Of a stretch of 38,973 nucleotides of DNA, positions 1 through 9,098 are shown in pieces (the stretch's first letter is position 1; each line of letters begins with the position of its first letter). The DNA lies in contig CANRLU010000009.1 of NCBI GenBank assembly GCA_947631535.1, forward strand, positions 1-38,973. Reading direction: 5' to 3'. The stretch comes from an uncultured Clostridia bacterium. Lineage in GTDB: Bacteria > Bacillota > Clostridia > Oscillospirales > Ruminococcaceae. Made by a program: the position numbers and the translations under genes. The notes under the pieces were generated by a model. It did not search any database, was not told the origin of the DNA, and saw only the letters and a program-made list of their open reading frames with translations.

Positions 1-1548
1 TTCATAAGCATCTGGAACAAGGCCACCGACGACGTTACCGCCGCCCTCCAGAACGGGCTCGACAAATACAACCCGATATATATGATGTCCGACTCCGGAG
101 CGAGAGGCTCTATAGCCCAGATCCGTCAGCTCGCCGGCATGCGCGGACTTATAGCCAACACCTCGGGCGCGACTATCGAAATGCCTATAAGAGCCAACTA
201 CCGCGAAGGACTTAACGTCCTCGAATACTTCATCTCCTCGCGCGGCGCGAGAAAGGGCCTCACCGATACAGCCCTCAAGACCGCCGACTCGGGTTATCTC
301 ACCCGCCGTCTCGTTGACGTTGCGCAGGACGTTATCATCACCGAGGAGGACTGCGGCACCGAAGAGGGCATCGACGTATTCGAGATAAGAAACGGCAACG
401 AAGTCATCGAGCCGTTTGCCGACCGCCTTGTCGGGCGCTTCCTCGTCCACGACCTTAAAAACAAGAGCGGCGAAGTCGTCGTCTCGGCTTCGAGATTTAT
501 GACCGCTGCCGACGCCAAGAAGGTCATCGAGACCCTTGCCGCCGAAGGCAAGGACAGAATAGCCATTCGCTCGGTCCTCGGCTGCAAGGCCCACAGAGGC
601 GTATGCGCCAAGTGCTACGGTATGGACCTCGCTCACTTCACCGTCGTTTCCACCGGCGAAGCAGTGGGAATCATCGCGGCGCAGTCGATAGGCGAGCCCG
701 GTACCCAGCTCACGATGAGAAACTTCCACACCGGCGGCGTTGCCTCGGCGGAAGACATCACGCAGGGTCTGCCGCGTGTTGAAGAGCTCTTTGAGAGCCG
801 CAAGCCCAAGGGCGCCGCTATACTCGCAAGAATCGGCGGCACCGTGAAGATAGAGGAGATAAAGAAGTCGAGGGTGATAATCGTCACCAACGAGGAGACC
901 GGCGAGATCGAGCAGTATCCCGTTCCGTGGGACTACCGCATCCGCGTTCACGACGACGACGTTGTAAAGCCGGGCGACGAGCTCACCGCAGGCTCGAAGA
1001 ACCCCGCCGACGTCCTCGCTATCCAGGGCATCGAGGCCGTAAGGAACTACATCATCACAGAAGTCCAGAAGGTCTACCGCCTCCAGAGCGTTAACGTAAA
1101 CGACAAGCATATAGAGGTCATCACCCGCCAGATGCTCCGCCGCGTTAAAATTGAGGACCCCGGTTCGAGCTACCTGCTCCCCGGAACTCTCGTAGATAAA
1201 AACGAGATCGCCGAAATGAACGCGCAGATCCAGGAGGAGATCGACGCCGGAGACACCGAGGCCCGCCTCATCACCACCAGCCCCGTTATCCAGGGCATCA
1301 CCAAGGCTTCCTCGAGCTCCGAGAGCTTCCTCTCGGCGGCTTCCTTCCAGGAGACCACGAGGGCCCTCACCGACGCCGCCATCAAGGGCAAGGTGGACCA
1401 CCTCATAGGCCTCAAGGAGAACGTCATCATAGGCAAGCTTCTCCCCGCCGGAACCGGTATGGAGTGCTACAACAACGTCGAGATAGTCAAGAACGAACCC
1501 TACTCGGCAGTCGCGGCAGCCCACGAGACGGCTTCCGAAACGGTATAA
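1..1548 (+). CDS. rpoC: DNA-directed RNA polymerase subunit beta' (C-terminal part)
   Basis: This is the C-terminal part of the beta' subunit of the transcribing RNA polymerase. The reading frame is open from base 1, so the gene starts outside the window and about 515 codons are present. The visible stretch has the highly conserved [10 protein letters not shown] and [13 protein letters not shown] segments (bridge helix/trigger loop region), [20 protein letters not shown], and MRNFHTGG followed by [18 protein letters not shown]. The C-terminal clamp segment [23 protein letters not shown] is also present. No break is seen. It is followed directly by a terminator, so it is the last gene of its operon here (rpoBC presumed upstream). 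Confidence 0.98.
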   Translation, partial: FISIWNKATDDVTAALQNGLDKYNPIYMMSDSGARGSIAQIRQLAGMRGLIANTSGATIEMPIRANYREGLNVLEYFISSRGARKGLTDTALKTADSGYLTRRLVDVAQDVIITEEDCGTEEGIDVFEIRNGNEVIEPFADRLVGRFLVHDLKNKSGEVVVSASRFMTAADAKKVIETLAAEGKDRIAIRSVLGCKAHRGVCAKCYGMDLAHFTVVSTGEAVGIIAAQSIGEPGTQLTMRNFHTGGVASAEDITQGLPRVEELFESRKPKGAAILARIGGTVKIEEIKKSRVIIVTNEETGEIEQYPVPWDYRIRVHDDDVVKPGDELTAGSKNPADVLAIQGIEAVRNYIITEVQKVYRLQSVNVNDKHIEVITRQMLRRVKIEDPGSSYLLPGTLVDKNEIAEMNAQIQEEIDAGDTEARLITTSPVIQGITKASSSSESFLSAASFQETTRALTDAAIKGKVDHLIGLKENVIIGKLLPAGTGMECYNNVEIVKNEPYSAVAAAHETASETV

Positions 1549-1561
1549 GTGCAAAATCGGA

Positions 1562-1593
1562 AATACCCACCGTTTACACGGTGGGTATTTTTA
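1562..1593 (+). terminator. Rho-independent terminator of rpoC
   Basis: A perfect 12-bp stem (1562-1573 with 1578-1589) and a TTAC loop run into a short T tract, 14 bases after the rpoC stop. It is a classical intrinsic terminator. Confidence 0.93.
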
Positions 1594-1650
1594 CGCTTTG
1601 TATAAAATTTCGCTCTGCAAAAAAATGAATTTGCGCCGCAATTTAACAGC

Positions 1651-1680
1651 AAAGCCGTCCGAATTATCGGGCGGCTTTTA
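1651..1680. terminator. Terminator hairpin between convergent rpoC and galM
   Basis: A 9-bp stem (1654-1662 with 1667-1675, one G-T pair) has an ATTA loop, with TTTT on the + side and TTTGCTGTT on the - side. It lies 30 bases downstream of the galM stop, so it most likely ends galM. It could also act as a second terminator for rpoC. Confidence 0.7.
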
Positions 1681-1709
1681 CAAAGACTATATTCGCATAA
1701 ATGTGCGCT

Positions 1710-2759
1710 TTATTTTTCGACGCCGAACCTGTAAACGGTCACGTGATGATAGCGCTCGCCCTTTCTGAGGATAGGCTTCTTGAAGTTTGCGAACCTCAGC
1801 GAATTGGGGTAGAACTGCGTTTCGAGGCAAAGGCCGTCGCGCTTGTTTATCGGCCTGCCGCCCTTGCCGTAGGGCTCGGTGCCGTCGAGGAAGTTCCCGC
1901 TGTAGAATTGTATCCCCGGGAGGTCGGAATATACCTCCATAAATCTTCCCGACTTTGCGGCCTTAAGAGTGGCCATATGTCTGAATCCTTCGCCGTCGGG
2001 GCAGAAGTTGTGGTCGTATCCGCCGGCAAAGATGATCTGCTCGTGCTTTGAATCTATCCTGTCGCCGATGACTTCAAAATCGGTGAAGTCGAGCGGCGTG
2101 CCCTCGACTTTGGCGACATACCCCGTGGGCAGGCACTCCGAATTGCCGACGGTGAAGTGAGTCGCGTTGAGCTTTAAGGAATGATTCAGAATAGAACCGC
2201 TGCCCTCGCCGTCGAGGTTGAAATAGCAGTGATTTGTGAGGTTGCAGACGGTGTCGCCGTCGCTTTCGGCGGAGTAGTCTATCATAAGGGCGTTGTTTTC
2301 GTCGAAGGTGTAGCGGACGGTCACCCAGAGGTTTGCGGGGAAGCCCTCTTCGCCGTCGGCGCTGAAATATTTGAGGACGAGCGCTTCGCCGTCTATTTCG
2401 GCGTTCCACATTCTCTTGTCGAAGCCGTTGAAGCCGCCGTGAAGGCTGTTTCGGCCGTCGTTTTTATCGAGAAAATAATTTTTGCGGCCGATCTTGAACA
2501 CCGCGTTTTCGATCCTGTTGCCGTGGCGGCCGATGAGTGCGCCGATGTATTTTCCCTGCTTTTCGTAGCCCTCGGGGGAATCGTAGCCGAGAGCTACGTC
2601 GCCAAGCTTGCCGTCTTTATCGGGGACTTTTATCGCGCGGATAGCTCCTCCGAAGTCGATGATCTCAACGCTCGCGCCGCTCGAATTTTTAAGCTCGAAA
2701 AGCGAGACTTCGCGACCGTCAGAGAGCTTGCCAAAAGGCTTTTTTGTGATTTTTGTCAT
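1710..2759 (-). CDS. galM: Aldose 1-epimerase (mutarotase)
   Basis: It interconverts the alpha and beta anomers of D-galactose, D-glucose and related sugars in the cytoplasm, feeding the Leloir pathway. The 349-aa length fits the family. Visible signatures are LIGRHGNRI (76-84), NSLHGG with His107, TNHCYFNL with His177 (general acid), GGYDHNF (247-252) and LETQFYPNS with Glu313 (general base). The open frame extends 18 codons further upstream. The ATG at 2759 is chosen because a GGAAAGGA ribosome site sits at the right distance and family members begin near this residue. It is monocistronic, with its own strong promoter, and diverges from the FN3-protein gene. No other galactose gene is nearby. 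Confidence 0.95.
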   Translation of the reverse strand: MTKITKKPFGKLSDGREVSLFELKNSSGASVEIIDFGGAIRAIKVPDKDGKLGDVALGYDSPEGYEKQGKYIGALIGRHGNRIENAVFKIGRKNYFLDKNDGRNSLHGGFNGFDKRMWNAEIDGEALVLKYFSADGEEGFPANLWVTVRYTFDENNALMIDYSAESDGDTVCNLTNHCYFNLDGEGSGSILNHSLKLNATHFTVGNSECLPTGYVAKVEGTPLDFTDFEVIGDRIDSKHEQIIFAGGYDHNFCPDGEGFRHMATLKAAKSGRFMEVYSDLPGIQFYSGNFLDGTEPYGKGGRPINKRDGLCLETQFYPNSLRFANFKKPILRKGERYHHVTVYRFGVEK

Positions 2760-2847
2760 AATTATGCCGTCCTTTCCGTCAGTTTTAACAAAATTTAAAT
2801 TTTTTGAGCACACAACGCAATATTTCGGCGTCTATATTTGTATTACA

Positions 2848-2876
2848 AGTATAACACCTTTGAAAGGCAATTTCAA
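2848..2876 (-). promoter_or_regulatory. Sigma-A promoter of galM
   Basis: On the - strand, TTGAAA (2871-2876) and TATACT (2848-2853) are separated by exactly 17 bases, with a TG one base upstream of the -10 (extended -10). The start codon lies about 90 bases downstream. Confidence 0.75.
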
Positions 2877-2967
2877 GAGAAAACCGGTCGCGGAAAAATT
2901 TAATGCAACAATTATACAAAAAAAGTCTTAAGAAATGCTTAAATTTTCTAAATTTTCCGAAAACCCC

Positions 2968-2996
2968 TTTACAAATCCGAACAAGGGTGATATAAT
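2968..2996 (+). promoter_or_regulatory. Strong sigma-A promoter of the FN3-repeat protein
   Basis: TTTACA (2968-2973), a 17-base spacer and TATAAT (2991-2996), with TG at 2988-2989 forming an extended -10. It lies 34 bases before the start codon, with AAGGAG at 3014-3019. The near-consensus elements predict high expression. Confidence 0.85.
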
Positions 2997-3029
2997 TAAA
3001 CCAAACTTTTTAAAAGGAGTGTTATTTCA

Positions 3030-5468
3030 ATGGCAAAAAGAATTTTAGCAATCGTCTTGGCTCTTGCATTGAGCTTGTCCTTGCTGACCGTTGAGATGTT
3101 TGCGGCTTCGCTGAATCCTACAATAGCGAAGAACAGCAATTCAACGGCGGTAACGGTAAGATGGTCGCCGGTAACCGACGCTGCTTACTATATGGTCCAG
3201 CTCAGAAAAGACAGTGCCCCTTACGGCAACACTACAAGAGTCACGCCGAATTCAGACAACACAAATCTCTCTCAGGAATTCAATAACCTTCCCGGCGGAA
3301 CTTACACTGCTACCGTTACTGCTTATGACAGGACCAGCGGTCTTCTTGAAGCAGAGACAACGTCTTTAGGTGTAGATATCCCGATTTCCGGCGGCACCAC
3401 CTCTTACAAGATAACCGTAAGCGGTACCACAGGCAGTATCAGGGTCTCTTGGGACGCCTATAAGCCCACCTCCTCCGAAACGGGGACAATAACCTATGAA
3501 GTTGAGTACACCTATAAGAATACAAGCGGTGCGACTCAGCCCACTTTGGTTGCTTATCCTCAGAACAACGGAACCGCAACCTATGTCGATATCAATATCG
3601 GCGATAACACCCTTACCAACGTTACAGTTTACTACAAGGTAGGTTCGCAGACTCGCAGATCGCTCACTTCGATGACTGCTTCCAGCGGCGGCTACAACAC
3701 CGGCACCGGCGTTCAGATCGGTTACGATTACAGAGGCTACTATATCTACTGGAACGGCGTAGGCAACTACAACCAGTACACCATTAGATATACCGTAGGT
3801 TACGGCCAGTACACCGGCACCGATTACACCAACACCACTTATTACAGCTTCACCAACATCGCTTCGAGATACCCCAACCAGCCGATCACCTTTATGGTAT
3901 ATGCTTCCAACCCCTACACCGAAGTTGGCAGCGTGACTTATTACCCCGGCTACACCGGCGGCTACAACCCCGGCTACGGCGGAACTTATCCCGGCTACAG
4001 CACCGGCCTCGTTGTTAACGTAAACACCGCCGCAGGCATCGCCAATGTTTCCTGGCCTGCAGTTTCCGGCGCTTCTTCCTACACCGTAAGCTACACTGTC
4101 GGCGGCACTCCTTACACCAAGAGCGTCAACGACACCCAGATCAACATCTATTACAACGGCGGCTGCAGCGTTACCGTTTACTACACCAGCAACGGCTATA
4201 GCTACACCATCGGTTCCGCCACCATCGCGGCCGACGGCACCGTGACCTACGGCGGCAATGCCTATCTCGGCGGCACCGGCACAGGAAACAGCAGCATCAT
4301 CACCGGCAACAACTGCCAGCTCAATGTCGGCACCACCACTTCTACCATCACTTGGGGCGCTATCCCCAACGCTGTAAACTATCAGATCATCTACACCGAC
4401 AGGTCTACTAACCGCAGCCAGATGCTCCAGAACGTTTACACCACCACCGCCACCATTCCTTACGGCCGTTCCAACTCCACCGGCTTTGACATCACCGTTC
4501 TTGCCTTCACCTCTGCAGGCGTTAGCAGCATTGCGGCTTCCGCGACCTACAGCGGCAACCTCGGCGGCACTACCACCAACTACACCGAGTCTTACGTCGA
4601 TGGCCTCACCCTCACTCAGAGGTCTTCCTCGGTCACGAGAGTTACCTGGAACGCCGTCAGCGGAGTTTCCTACTACCTTGTTGAATACGCCCGCATCGGC
4701 GACAGCGTATCTACCGAGCAGCCCGTAAGCGCCACTTCGTTCGATCTTCCTCTCGGAAAGAACAACGGCTTCACCATTATGGTAACCGCTCAGCTCACCT
4801 CCGGCAGAAGAACTCTTGTTGGCCAGGCGGTTCACCTTGCCGGCGACGACTTCGACAACAAGACTCAGAGCAGCACCACCGACAAGACTCCCGAATACGT
4901 CACCAACTTCAAGGGCACCTCGGGCGATAAGAAGATAAGCCTCTCCTGGAACGCCGCAAGCGGCAACCCGACCTACACCGTTTACTGGAAGAAGTCTTCG
5001 GAGTCCGGCTGGAAGAAGCTCGGCACCACCACCAAGAGAGCCGTAACCGTTACCGGCCTTGTAAACGGCCGCTCTTACGACTTCAAGATCACCGCCAACG
5101 GCAAGGATTCCGGCATACTCACCATGGCCCCGCAGGCCTCCGGCAGCGTTGTCGGAACCGCGACCGATCCTAACGGCAGCACCACCACTGCCTCCACCGT
5201 TCCCGTTATAACCACCGCCACCGGCGGCAGCGGCTCTATCACCGTAAGCTGGAACGGCGTTTCGGGCGCACAGTCTTACCAGGTATGGGTCGCGACCAAC
5301 GGCAGCAACACCTATAACCACAAGGCTACCGTAAGCGGCACTTCCGCTACCATCAGGGGTCTTGCGGCAGGCACCTACAAGGTAAGAGTAAAGGCTTCCA
5401 AGGACGGCAAGACTTGGCCGACTCTCGCAGAGGCGAGCAGCGACTACGTCACCGTAACTGTCAAGTAA
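3030..5468 (+). CDS. Secreted fibronectin type III-repeat protein
   Basis: An exported, probably extracellular, 812-aa protein. Residues 1-25 are a Sec signal peptide (MAKR, then a Leu/Ala-rich core, then MFAAS). The rest is built from about seven or eight FN3-like beta-sandwich repeats, each marked by a W strand such as VTVRWSPV, IRVSWDAY, ANVSWPAVSGASSY, STITWGAIPNAVNY, TRVTWNAVSGVSYY, ISLSWNAASGNPTY and ITVSWNGVSGAQSY. The sixth-seventh repeats (about 625-700) are the most canonical. Residues about 215-320 are unusually rich in Tyr, Gly, Asn and Thr. No LPxTG motif, SLH domain, dockerin or enzyme domain is seen, so how it stays at the surface is unknown. It may be an adhesin, a matrix protein or a carbohydrate-interacting scaffold. 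Strong promoter and terminator make it a single-gene unit. Confidence 0.85.
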   Translation: MAKRILAIVLALALSLSLLTVEMFAASLNPTIAKNSNSTAVTVRWSPVTDAAYYMVQLRKDSAPYGNTTRVTPNSDNTNLSQEFNNLPGGTYTATVTAYDRTSGLLEAETTSLGVDIPISGGTTSYKITVSGTTGSIRVSWDAYKPTSSETGTITYEVEYTYKNTSGATQPTLVAYPQNNGTATYVDINIGDNTLTNVTVYYKVGSQTRRSLTSMTASSGGYNTGTGVQIGYDYRGYYIYWNGVGNYNQYTIRYTVGYGQYTGTDYTNTTYYSFTNIASRYPNQPITFMVYASNPYTEVGSVTYYPGYTGGYNPGYGGTYPGYSTGLVVNVNTAAGIANVSWPAVSGASSYTVSYTVGGTPYTKSVNDTQINIYYNGGCSVTVYYTSNGYSYTIGSATIAADGTVTYGGNAYLGGTGTGNSSIITGNNCQLNVGTTTSTITWGAIPNAVNYQIIYTDRSTNRSQMLQNVYTTTATIPYGRSNSTGFDITVLAFTSAGVSSIAASATYSGNLGGTTTNYTESYVDGLTLTQRSSSVTRVTWNAVSGVSYYLVEYARIGDSVSTEQPVSATSFDLPLGKNNGFTIMVTAQLTSGRRTLVGQAVHLAGDDFDNKTQSSTTDKTPEYVTNFKGTSGDKKISLSWNAASGNPTYTVYWKKSSESGWKKLGTTTKRAVTVTGLVNGRSYDFKITANGKDSGILTMAPQASGSVVGTATDPNGSTTTASTVPVITTATGGSGSITVSWNGVSGAQSYQVWVATNGSNTYNHKATVSGTSATIRGLAAGTYKVRVKASKDGKTWPTLAEASSDYVTVTVK

Positions 5469-5489
5469 AAATCCGCAAGGCAAAATTTT

Positions 5490-5517
5490 CCCCCGACCGA
5501 AAGGTCGGGGGATTTTT
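5490..5517 (+). terminator. Terminator of the FN3-repeat gene
   Basis: A 9-bp GC-rich perfect stem (5490-5498 with 5503-5511) closed by a GAAA tetraloop and followed by ATTTTTG. Very stable intrinsic terminator. Confidence 0.95.
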
Positions 5518-5599
5518 GTTGGTGTTTTAGGGAAAGTGTTAATCGGGCAAAATTTAAAAGTTTTCGGTCAAGCCTTTTTCAAAAAGATAGGCGTTATTT

Positions 5600-5897
5600 C
5601 TATCCGCTCGCACTTCGCGGGCATATATGGCCCCGCCCGCTCGTGCTTGCGGAGAAATAATCGCATATCTCGGCTGGCGAGAGTCGAGGGGCAGAGCCCC
5701 CCGCCGCGCTCCGCAGAGCGCGGAATACTTTGCGCAGCGAAGCGCAGGACGGGGAAGAAAAACTGTCCAACATTTCGAGTGAGCCCGCAGGGCTCAGCTT
5801 ATGCGGCGTGCAGGCAGTACGGCGTGTGCAAACGTTTGACGCCGCATTACCCTCGCCGGGGGTCTCCCCATTTGCCGAGCAAGGCGAGGCAAATGAA
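5600..5897. repeat. GC-rich intergenic palindrome cluster A
   Basis: About 300 bases without a convincing gene, clearly more GC-rich than the AT-rich flanks and packed with short hairpins. These include GGGGC-AGA-GCCCC (near 5690-5702), CCGCGCTC/GAGCGCGG (5704-5711 with 5716-5723), TGCGC/GCGCA (5731-5746), GAGCCC-GCA-GGGCTC (near 5782-5797) and TTTGCC/GGCAAA near 5870-5892. Open frames cross it, but they have no ribosome site and an Arg/Pro/Ser-rich translation typical of non-coding repeats. It resembles the element at 10121-10204 in its opening segment. Confidence 0.6.
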
Positions 5898-5898
5898 T

Positions 5899-6762
5899 CT
5901 AAATCTGCTCCCCATCATGGGGCTTATAGCCCTCGCCAAAGACCTCGTTTGCGGTGGAAACTATCGCAAAAGATTTCGGATCGACGCTCTTGATTATCTT
6001 CAGCGCCCTGCCGAGCAGCCATTTTCTCACCACGCAGAGCACAACGTCTTTGTCGTTGCCCGAAAACGCGCCGCGTCCCTCCAAAAACGTCGCCCCGACG
6101 TCGAGCTCCTGCAAGAGCCTCGAGGCGATCTCGCGGTTGAGGTCGCTTATTATGATTATCAGCTTGGCCTGGTCGCGGCCGTAGAGCATCATGTCCATCA
6201 CCGACGACGAAACAACTATGCACACCGCCGCGTAAAGTCCGGCGTCGATGTTTTTTGAAACTATCGCCGAGCAGAGGACTATCAGCCCGTCGGTTATGAG
6301 GAAAAATTTTCCTGCCGATATCGAGCGGATGCGCTTGCGCAGAAGCTTTACTATAACGTCGGTGCCGCCGGTGGTCGCTCCCTGCAAAAGAACTATTTCG
6401 AGCCCGATTGCCATAAGGGCGCCGCCCGCAAGAGAAGCGAGCATAAGGTTTTCGGTGAGCGGTCCCAAAGGCATTATAACGTTCATCATCACCGAAGACA
6501 CCGCAACGGAATATATCGTTGTGCCCAAAAACTTCAGCCCGAATACAAAAATGCTGAATATCAGCAGCGGAATGTTGAGTATGAGCGATAGAGTACCCGT
6601 TGAGAGCGGCACGAACCGTCCGATTATCATAGCTATTCCCGTGAAGCCCCCGGGCACGATGCCGTTGGGGTCTAAAAACAGGCTGACGGCTGCGGCGTAT
6701 ATTGTCGAGCCGACGGTGCACAGAAGCACCTGCTTGAAAATTTCGAGTGCGTTGCTTTTCAT
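5899..6762 (-). CDS. YitT family membrane protein (DUF2179 C-terminal domain)
   Basis: An integral membrane protein of the YitT/YqfU family, whose biochemical role is not established. The N-terminal ~200 residues hold about five hydrophobic helices, with the family motifs GSTIYAAAVSLFLDPNGI, PGGFTGIA and GATTGGTDVI. The C-terminal ~80 residues form the cytoplasmic DUF2179 domain, with GATFLEGRGAFSG and KDVVLCVV. The 287-aa length is typical. An ATG two codons upstream (6768) is in frame, but the AGGAG site is only one base from it and seven from the ATG at 6762, so the latter is preferred. No terminator is seen downstream; the gene runs into the GC-rich palindrome cluster. Confidence 0.92.
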   Translation of the reverse strand: MKSNALEIFKQVLLCTVGSTIYAAAVSLFLDPNGIVPGGFTGIAMIIGRFVPLSTGTLSLILNIPLLIFSIFVFGLKFLGTTIYSVAVSSVMMNVIMPLGPLTENLMLASLAGGALMAIGLEIVLLQGATTGGTDVIVKLLRKRIRSISAGKFFLITDGLIVLCSAIVSKNIDAGLYAAVCIVVSSSVMDMMLYGRDQAKLIIIISDLNREIASRLLQELDVGATFLEGRGAFSGNDKDVVLCVVRKWLLGRALKIIKSVDPKSFAIVSTANEVFGEGYKPHDGEQI

Positions 6763-6812
6763 ATCCATTCTCCTTCTGCTGAAATTTAATTCTTAATTTG
6801 CTTTCGATTCTA

Positions 6813-6841
6813 TTGAAAAAGCGTCGGATTTGTAGTATAAT
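6813..6841 (+). promoter_or_regulatory. Promoter for the LtaS-like gene
   Basis: TTGAAA (6813-6818), 17-base spacer, TATAAT (6836-6841). The start codon is about 150 bases downstream, giving a long leader. It lies inside the predicted 5' leader of the divergent YitT-family gene. Confidence 0.7.
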
Positions 6842-6891
6842 CTCTTGTAATGTTGCCCGCAAAGCCGACCGAATTATATGCCTATTGTTAT

Positions 6892-6921
6892 ATTATACCA
6901 CATTCGGGTGTTTTTCGGCAA
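6892..6921 (-). promoter_or_regulatory. Promoter for the YitT-family gene
   Basis: On the - strand, TTGCCG (6916-6921), an 18-base spacer and TATAAT (6892-6897). Predicted transcription starts near 6885 and runs leftward across the opposing promoter at 6813-6841. Confidence 0.6.
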
Positions 6922-6996
6922 TATGCCGGCGCAAAAAATCCGCGGTGTCAAGAAGCGCCGCCTTAGAATTTTCTCGAAAAGCAGGTAATAATCTTT

Positions 6997-9030
6997 ATGG
7001 TAAAACTCAAATCCGGCAAAAGTCTTTGGATAGGCGTGGCGGTGACGGTTCTTGTCGCCCTGCTGACGCTTTTCAACATATCTTCGTTCAGGGCGGACGC
7101 CCCTCTGCGCATCGACGAGGCCGCTTCCCCGGGAGCGTACACCGCGATAGTGATAGAGCAGGGCTCGGTAAATCTGAGCGCCGTTTTAAGCTATCTTGCT
7201 CTGTTTCTTCTTATGACATTCGCTCTCCTATTTAAGTTCAACCTGCCAAAAAAGGCCGAAGCTGCGGCTGCATGCCTGTTTTTTGCGGCCGGACCGTTTC
7301 TCGCCTTTGAAGTGGTAAAGCTGATAATCGGCGTAGAGCTCTATGCGACGGATATCTATTTCACTAACCTTTTATTCTATGCTGTTTTTCAGGCGGCGGT
7401 GTTTGCCGTGACACAGTCGGCAAGGGTGTCGGTATGCGTATCGCTTGCCGTCTGGAGCTTTTTGAACTTCGCAAATCAGATAGTCCTTCTTGTGAGGGGC
7501 ACCCCGCTCGTCCCTACCGACCTATACGCTATAGGCACCGCGATGAAGGTGACCAACACTTCCGACTGGCATTTTAACGCCGATATGCTCTCGGGACTTG
7601 CGGCGTGCATATTCTTGACGGCGCTCGTCTCGCAGTTTAAAATAGGCTGGCCGAAAAAGTGGCTAAGGCCTGCCGCTGCTGCCTTCGCTGCTGTGGTTGT
7701 TGCCGTGGGCTGCGTGGGCATCTACGAAATAGATTATATGAGCTTCTCTACAAGCACTTTCGACACCGAATCCACCAACAACGTGAACGGCACCGCCCTG
7801 AGCTTTTACATCAACTTCCGCAAGATGGGCTTTGAAGAGCCTGTGGGCTATTCAAAGCAGGAGCTTGACGACTATCTTGCCGGCTATACCGACGAGACCC
7901 TTTCGGGCAGCGAGGAAGACCTGCCGAATATAATCGTAATTATGAACGAGAGCTTTTCTGACCTCGGGTATCTCGGCAGGCTGAAGACCGACAACCCTTA
8001 TATGCAGTTCTACAACAAGCTTTCTTCGGACTACCCCGACGGCAGGCTGCTCGTTTCCGTTCTCGGCGGAGGCACCTGCAACACCGAGTTTGAATTTTTG
8101 ACCGGCCTTTCGATGATGTATATGCCCGACGGGTGTTATGCCTATATGCAGCATATAAAAGGGCCCGTAGATTCTATGGCTTCATATCTCAAGAACTTCG
8201 GATATCAGACGGTCGCCATGCACCCGTTTTATGAGGTTTGCTGGAAGCGCAATTCGGTCTATCCGTTTATGGGCTTCGACGACTTCGTGAGCGGCGAGGA
8301 TATGACCGACGAGGCCGGAAAATACGTGAGCGCCGATCGCTGGGAAAAGGGCTTCGGCGACGACGTCGAATACATAAGGACTCTTATAAGCGACAGCTAT
8401 TTTTACAAGCAGGTCATAGACCAGTTTGAAAACAAGACCTCCGACAGGATATTTATCTTCGGCGTTACCGTTCAGAACCACTCCACCTACGAATATGACG
8501 GCGACGACTTTGAGACCGACGTTCACATTCAGCGTCCCGAGGGGGAATATCCGAGAGCCGAGCAGTATCTCTCACTCATAAAGGACTCCGACGAGGCTCT
8601 CGAAGAGCTTATAAGCTACTTTGAAGGCGTTGATGAGAAGACGATGATAGTCTTCTTCGGCGACCACCAGCCCAACGTTGAGGCGGAGCTCATCGACGAG
8701 CTCGCGCCGGACAGAGAGCTCTTTGTAAACGCCTTTTTGACCCGCTATCAGACTCCGTTTACGATCTGGTCTAACTACGAGCTCGACCTTAACGGCTACA
8801 TGGGCATAACGAGCGCAAACTATCTCGGTCTGAAAACGCTTCAGGCCGCCGGTATACCGCTTTCGGCGAAGTATCAGATGATACGCGACGCCGAAGAGAT
8901 CGCCCCCGCTATGGCCGCCTGGGGCTACTATGACCCCTACACCATATGGAACGACAGGCAGGACACCTACAAGGACGAGGTGCTCAATATGTATAACTTC
9001 TATACCTACTGGGCCCTTAACGACCAATGA
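6997..9030 (+). CDS. LTA synthase family phosphoglycerol transferase (sulfatase fold)
   Basis: A membrane-anchored enzyme of the alkaline phosphatase superfamily that is likely to transfer glycerol phosphate (from phosphatidylglycerol) or a similar group onto an envelope polymer. The N-terminal ~245 residues contain about six or seven hydrophobic helices. The extracellular catalytic domain starts at LPNIIVIMNESFSD (Glu318, metal ligand). It contains the nucleophile segment GGGTCNTEFEFLTG (Thr360), QNHS (His495) and FFGDHQPN (Asp556/His557). The 677-aa length suits LtaS relatives. The start has only a weak AGGT ribosome site at about 11 bases. It is a single-gene unit with its own promoter and terminator. 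A CsbB/YfhO-type pair near 34.5-38.3 kb may act on the same class of polymer. The exact substrate cannot be read from the sequence. Confidence 0.88.
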   Translation: MVKLKSGKSLWIGVAVTVLVALLTLFNISSFRADAPLRIDEAASPGAYTAIVIEQGSVNLSAVLSYLALFLLMTFALLFKFNLPKKAEAAAACLFFAAGPFLAFEVVKLIIGVELYATDIYFTNLLFYAVFQAAVFAVTQSARVSVCVSLAVWSFLNFANQIVLLVRGTPLVPTDLYAIGTAMKVTNTSDWHFNADMLSGLAACIFLTALVSQFKIGWPKKWLRPAAAAFAAVVVAVGCVGIYEIDYMSFSTSTFDTESTNNVNGTALSFYINFRKMGFEEPVGYSKQELDDYLAGYTDETLSGSEEDLPNIIVIMNESFSDLGYLGRLKTDNPYMQFYNKLSSDYPDGRLLVSVLGGGTCNTEFEFLTGLSMMYMPDGCYAYMQHIKGPVDSMASYLKNFGYQTVAMHPFYEVCWKRNSVYPFMGFDDFVSGEDMTDEAGKYVSADRWEKGFGDDVEYIRTLISDSYFYKQVIDQFENKTSDRIFIFGVTVQNHSTYEYDGDDFETDVHIQRPEGEYPRAEQYLSLIKDSDEALEELISYFEGVDEKTMIVFFGDHQPNVEAELIDELAPDRELFVNAFLTRYQTPFTIWSNYELDLNGYMGITSANYLGLKTLQAAGIPLSAKYQMIRDAEEIAPAMAAWGYYDPYTIWNDRQDTYKDEVLNMYNFYTYWALNDQ

Positions 9031-9044
9031 CAGGTATATAAGCC

Positions 9045-9078
9045 GAACGGTATGACTTTTGCCATACCGTTCTTTTTT
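9045..9078 (+). terminator. Terminator of the LtaS-like gene
   Basis: A perfect 10-bp stem (9045-9054 with 9063-9072) with an 8-base loop, followed by six T residues. Confidence 0.95.
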
Positions 9079-9098
9079 CTGCGGTGATTCGGTCTGTC

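Noticed and set aside
3366-5483. 705-codon open frame on the - strand opposite the FN3-repeat gene
   Set aside because: Gly/Ala/Val/Arg-rich translation with no ribosome site or domain. It is produced by the third-position C bias of the real gene, which has signal peptide, promoter and FN3 motifs.
5536-6258. 240-codon + frame across the palindrome cluster into the YitT-family gene
   Set aside because: The first part is translation of hairpin repeats; the second half is antisense to a well-supported gene. No ribosome site.
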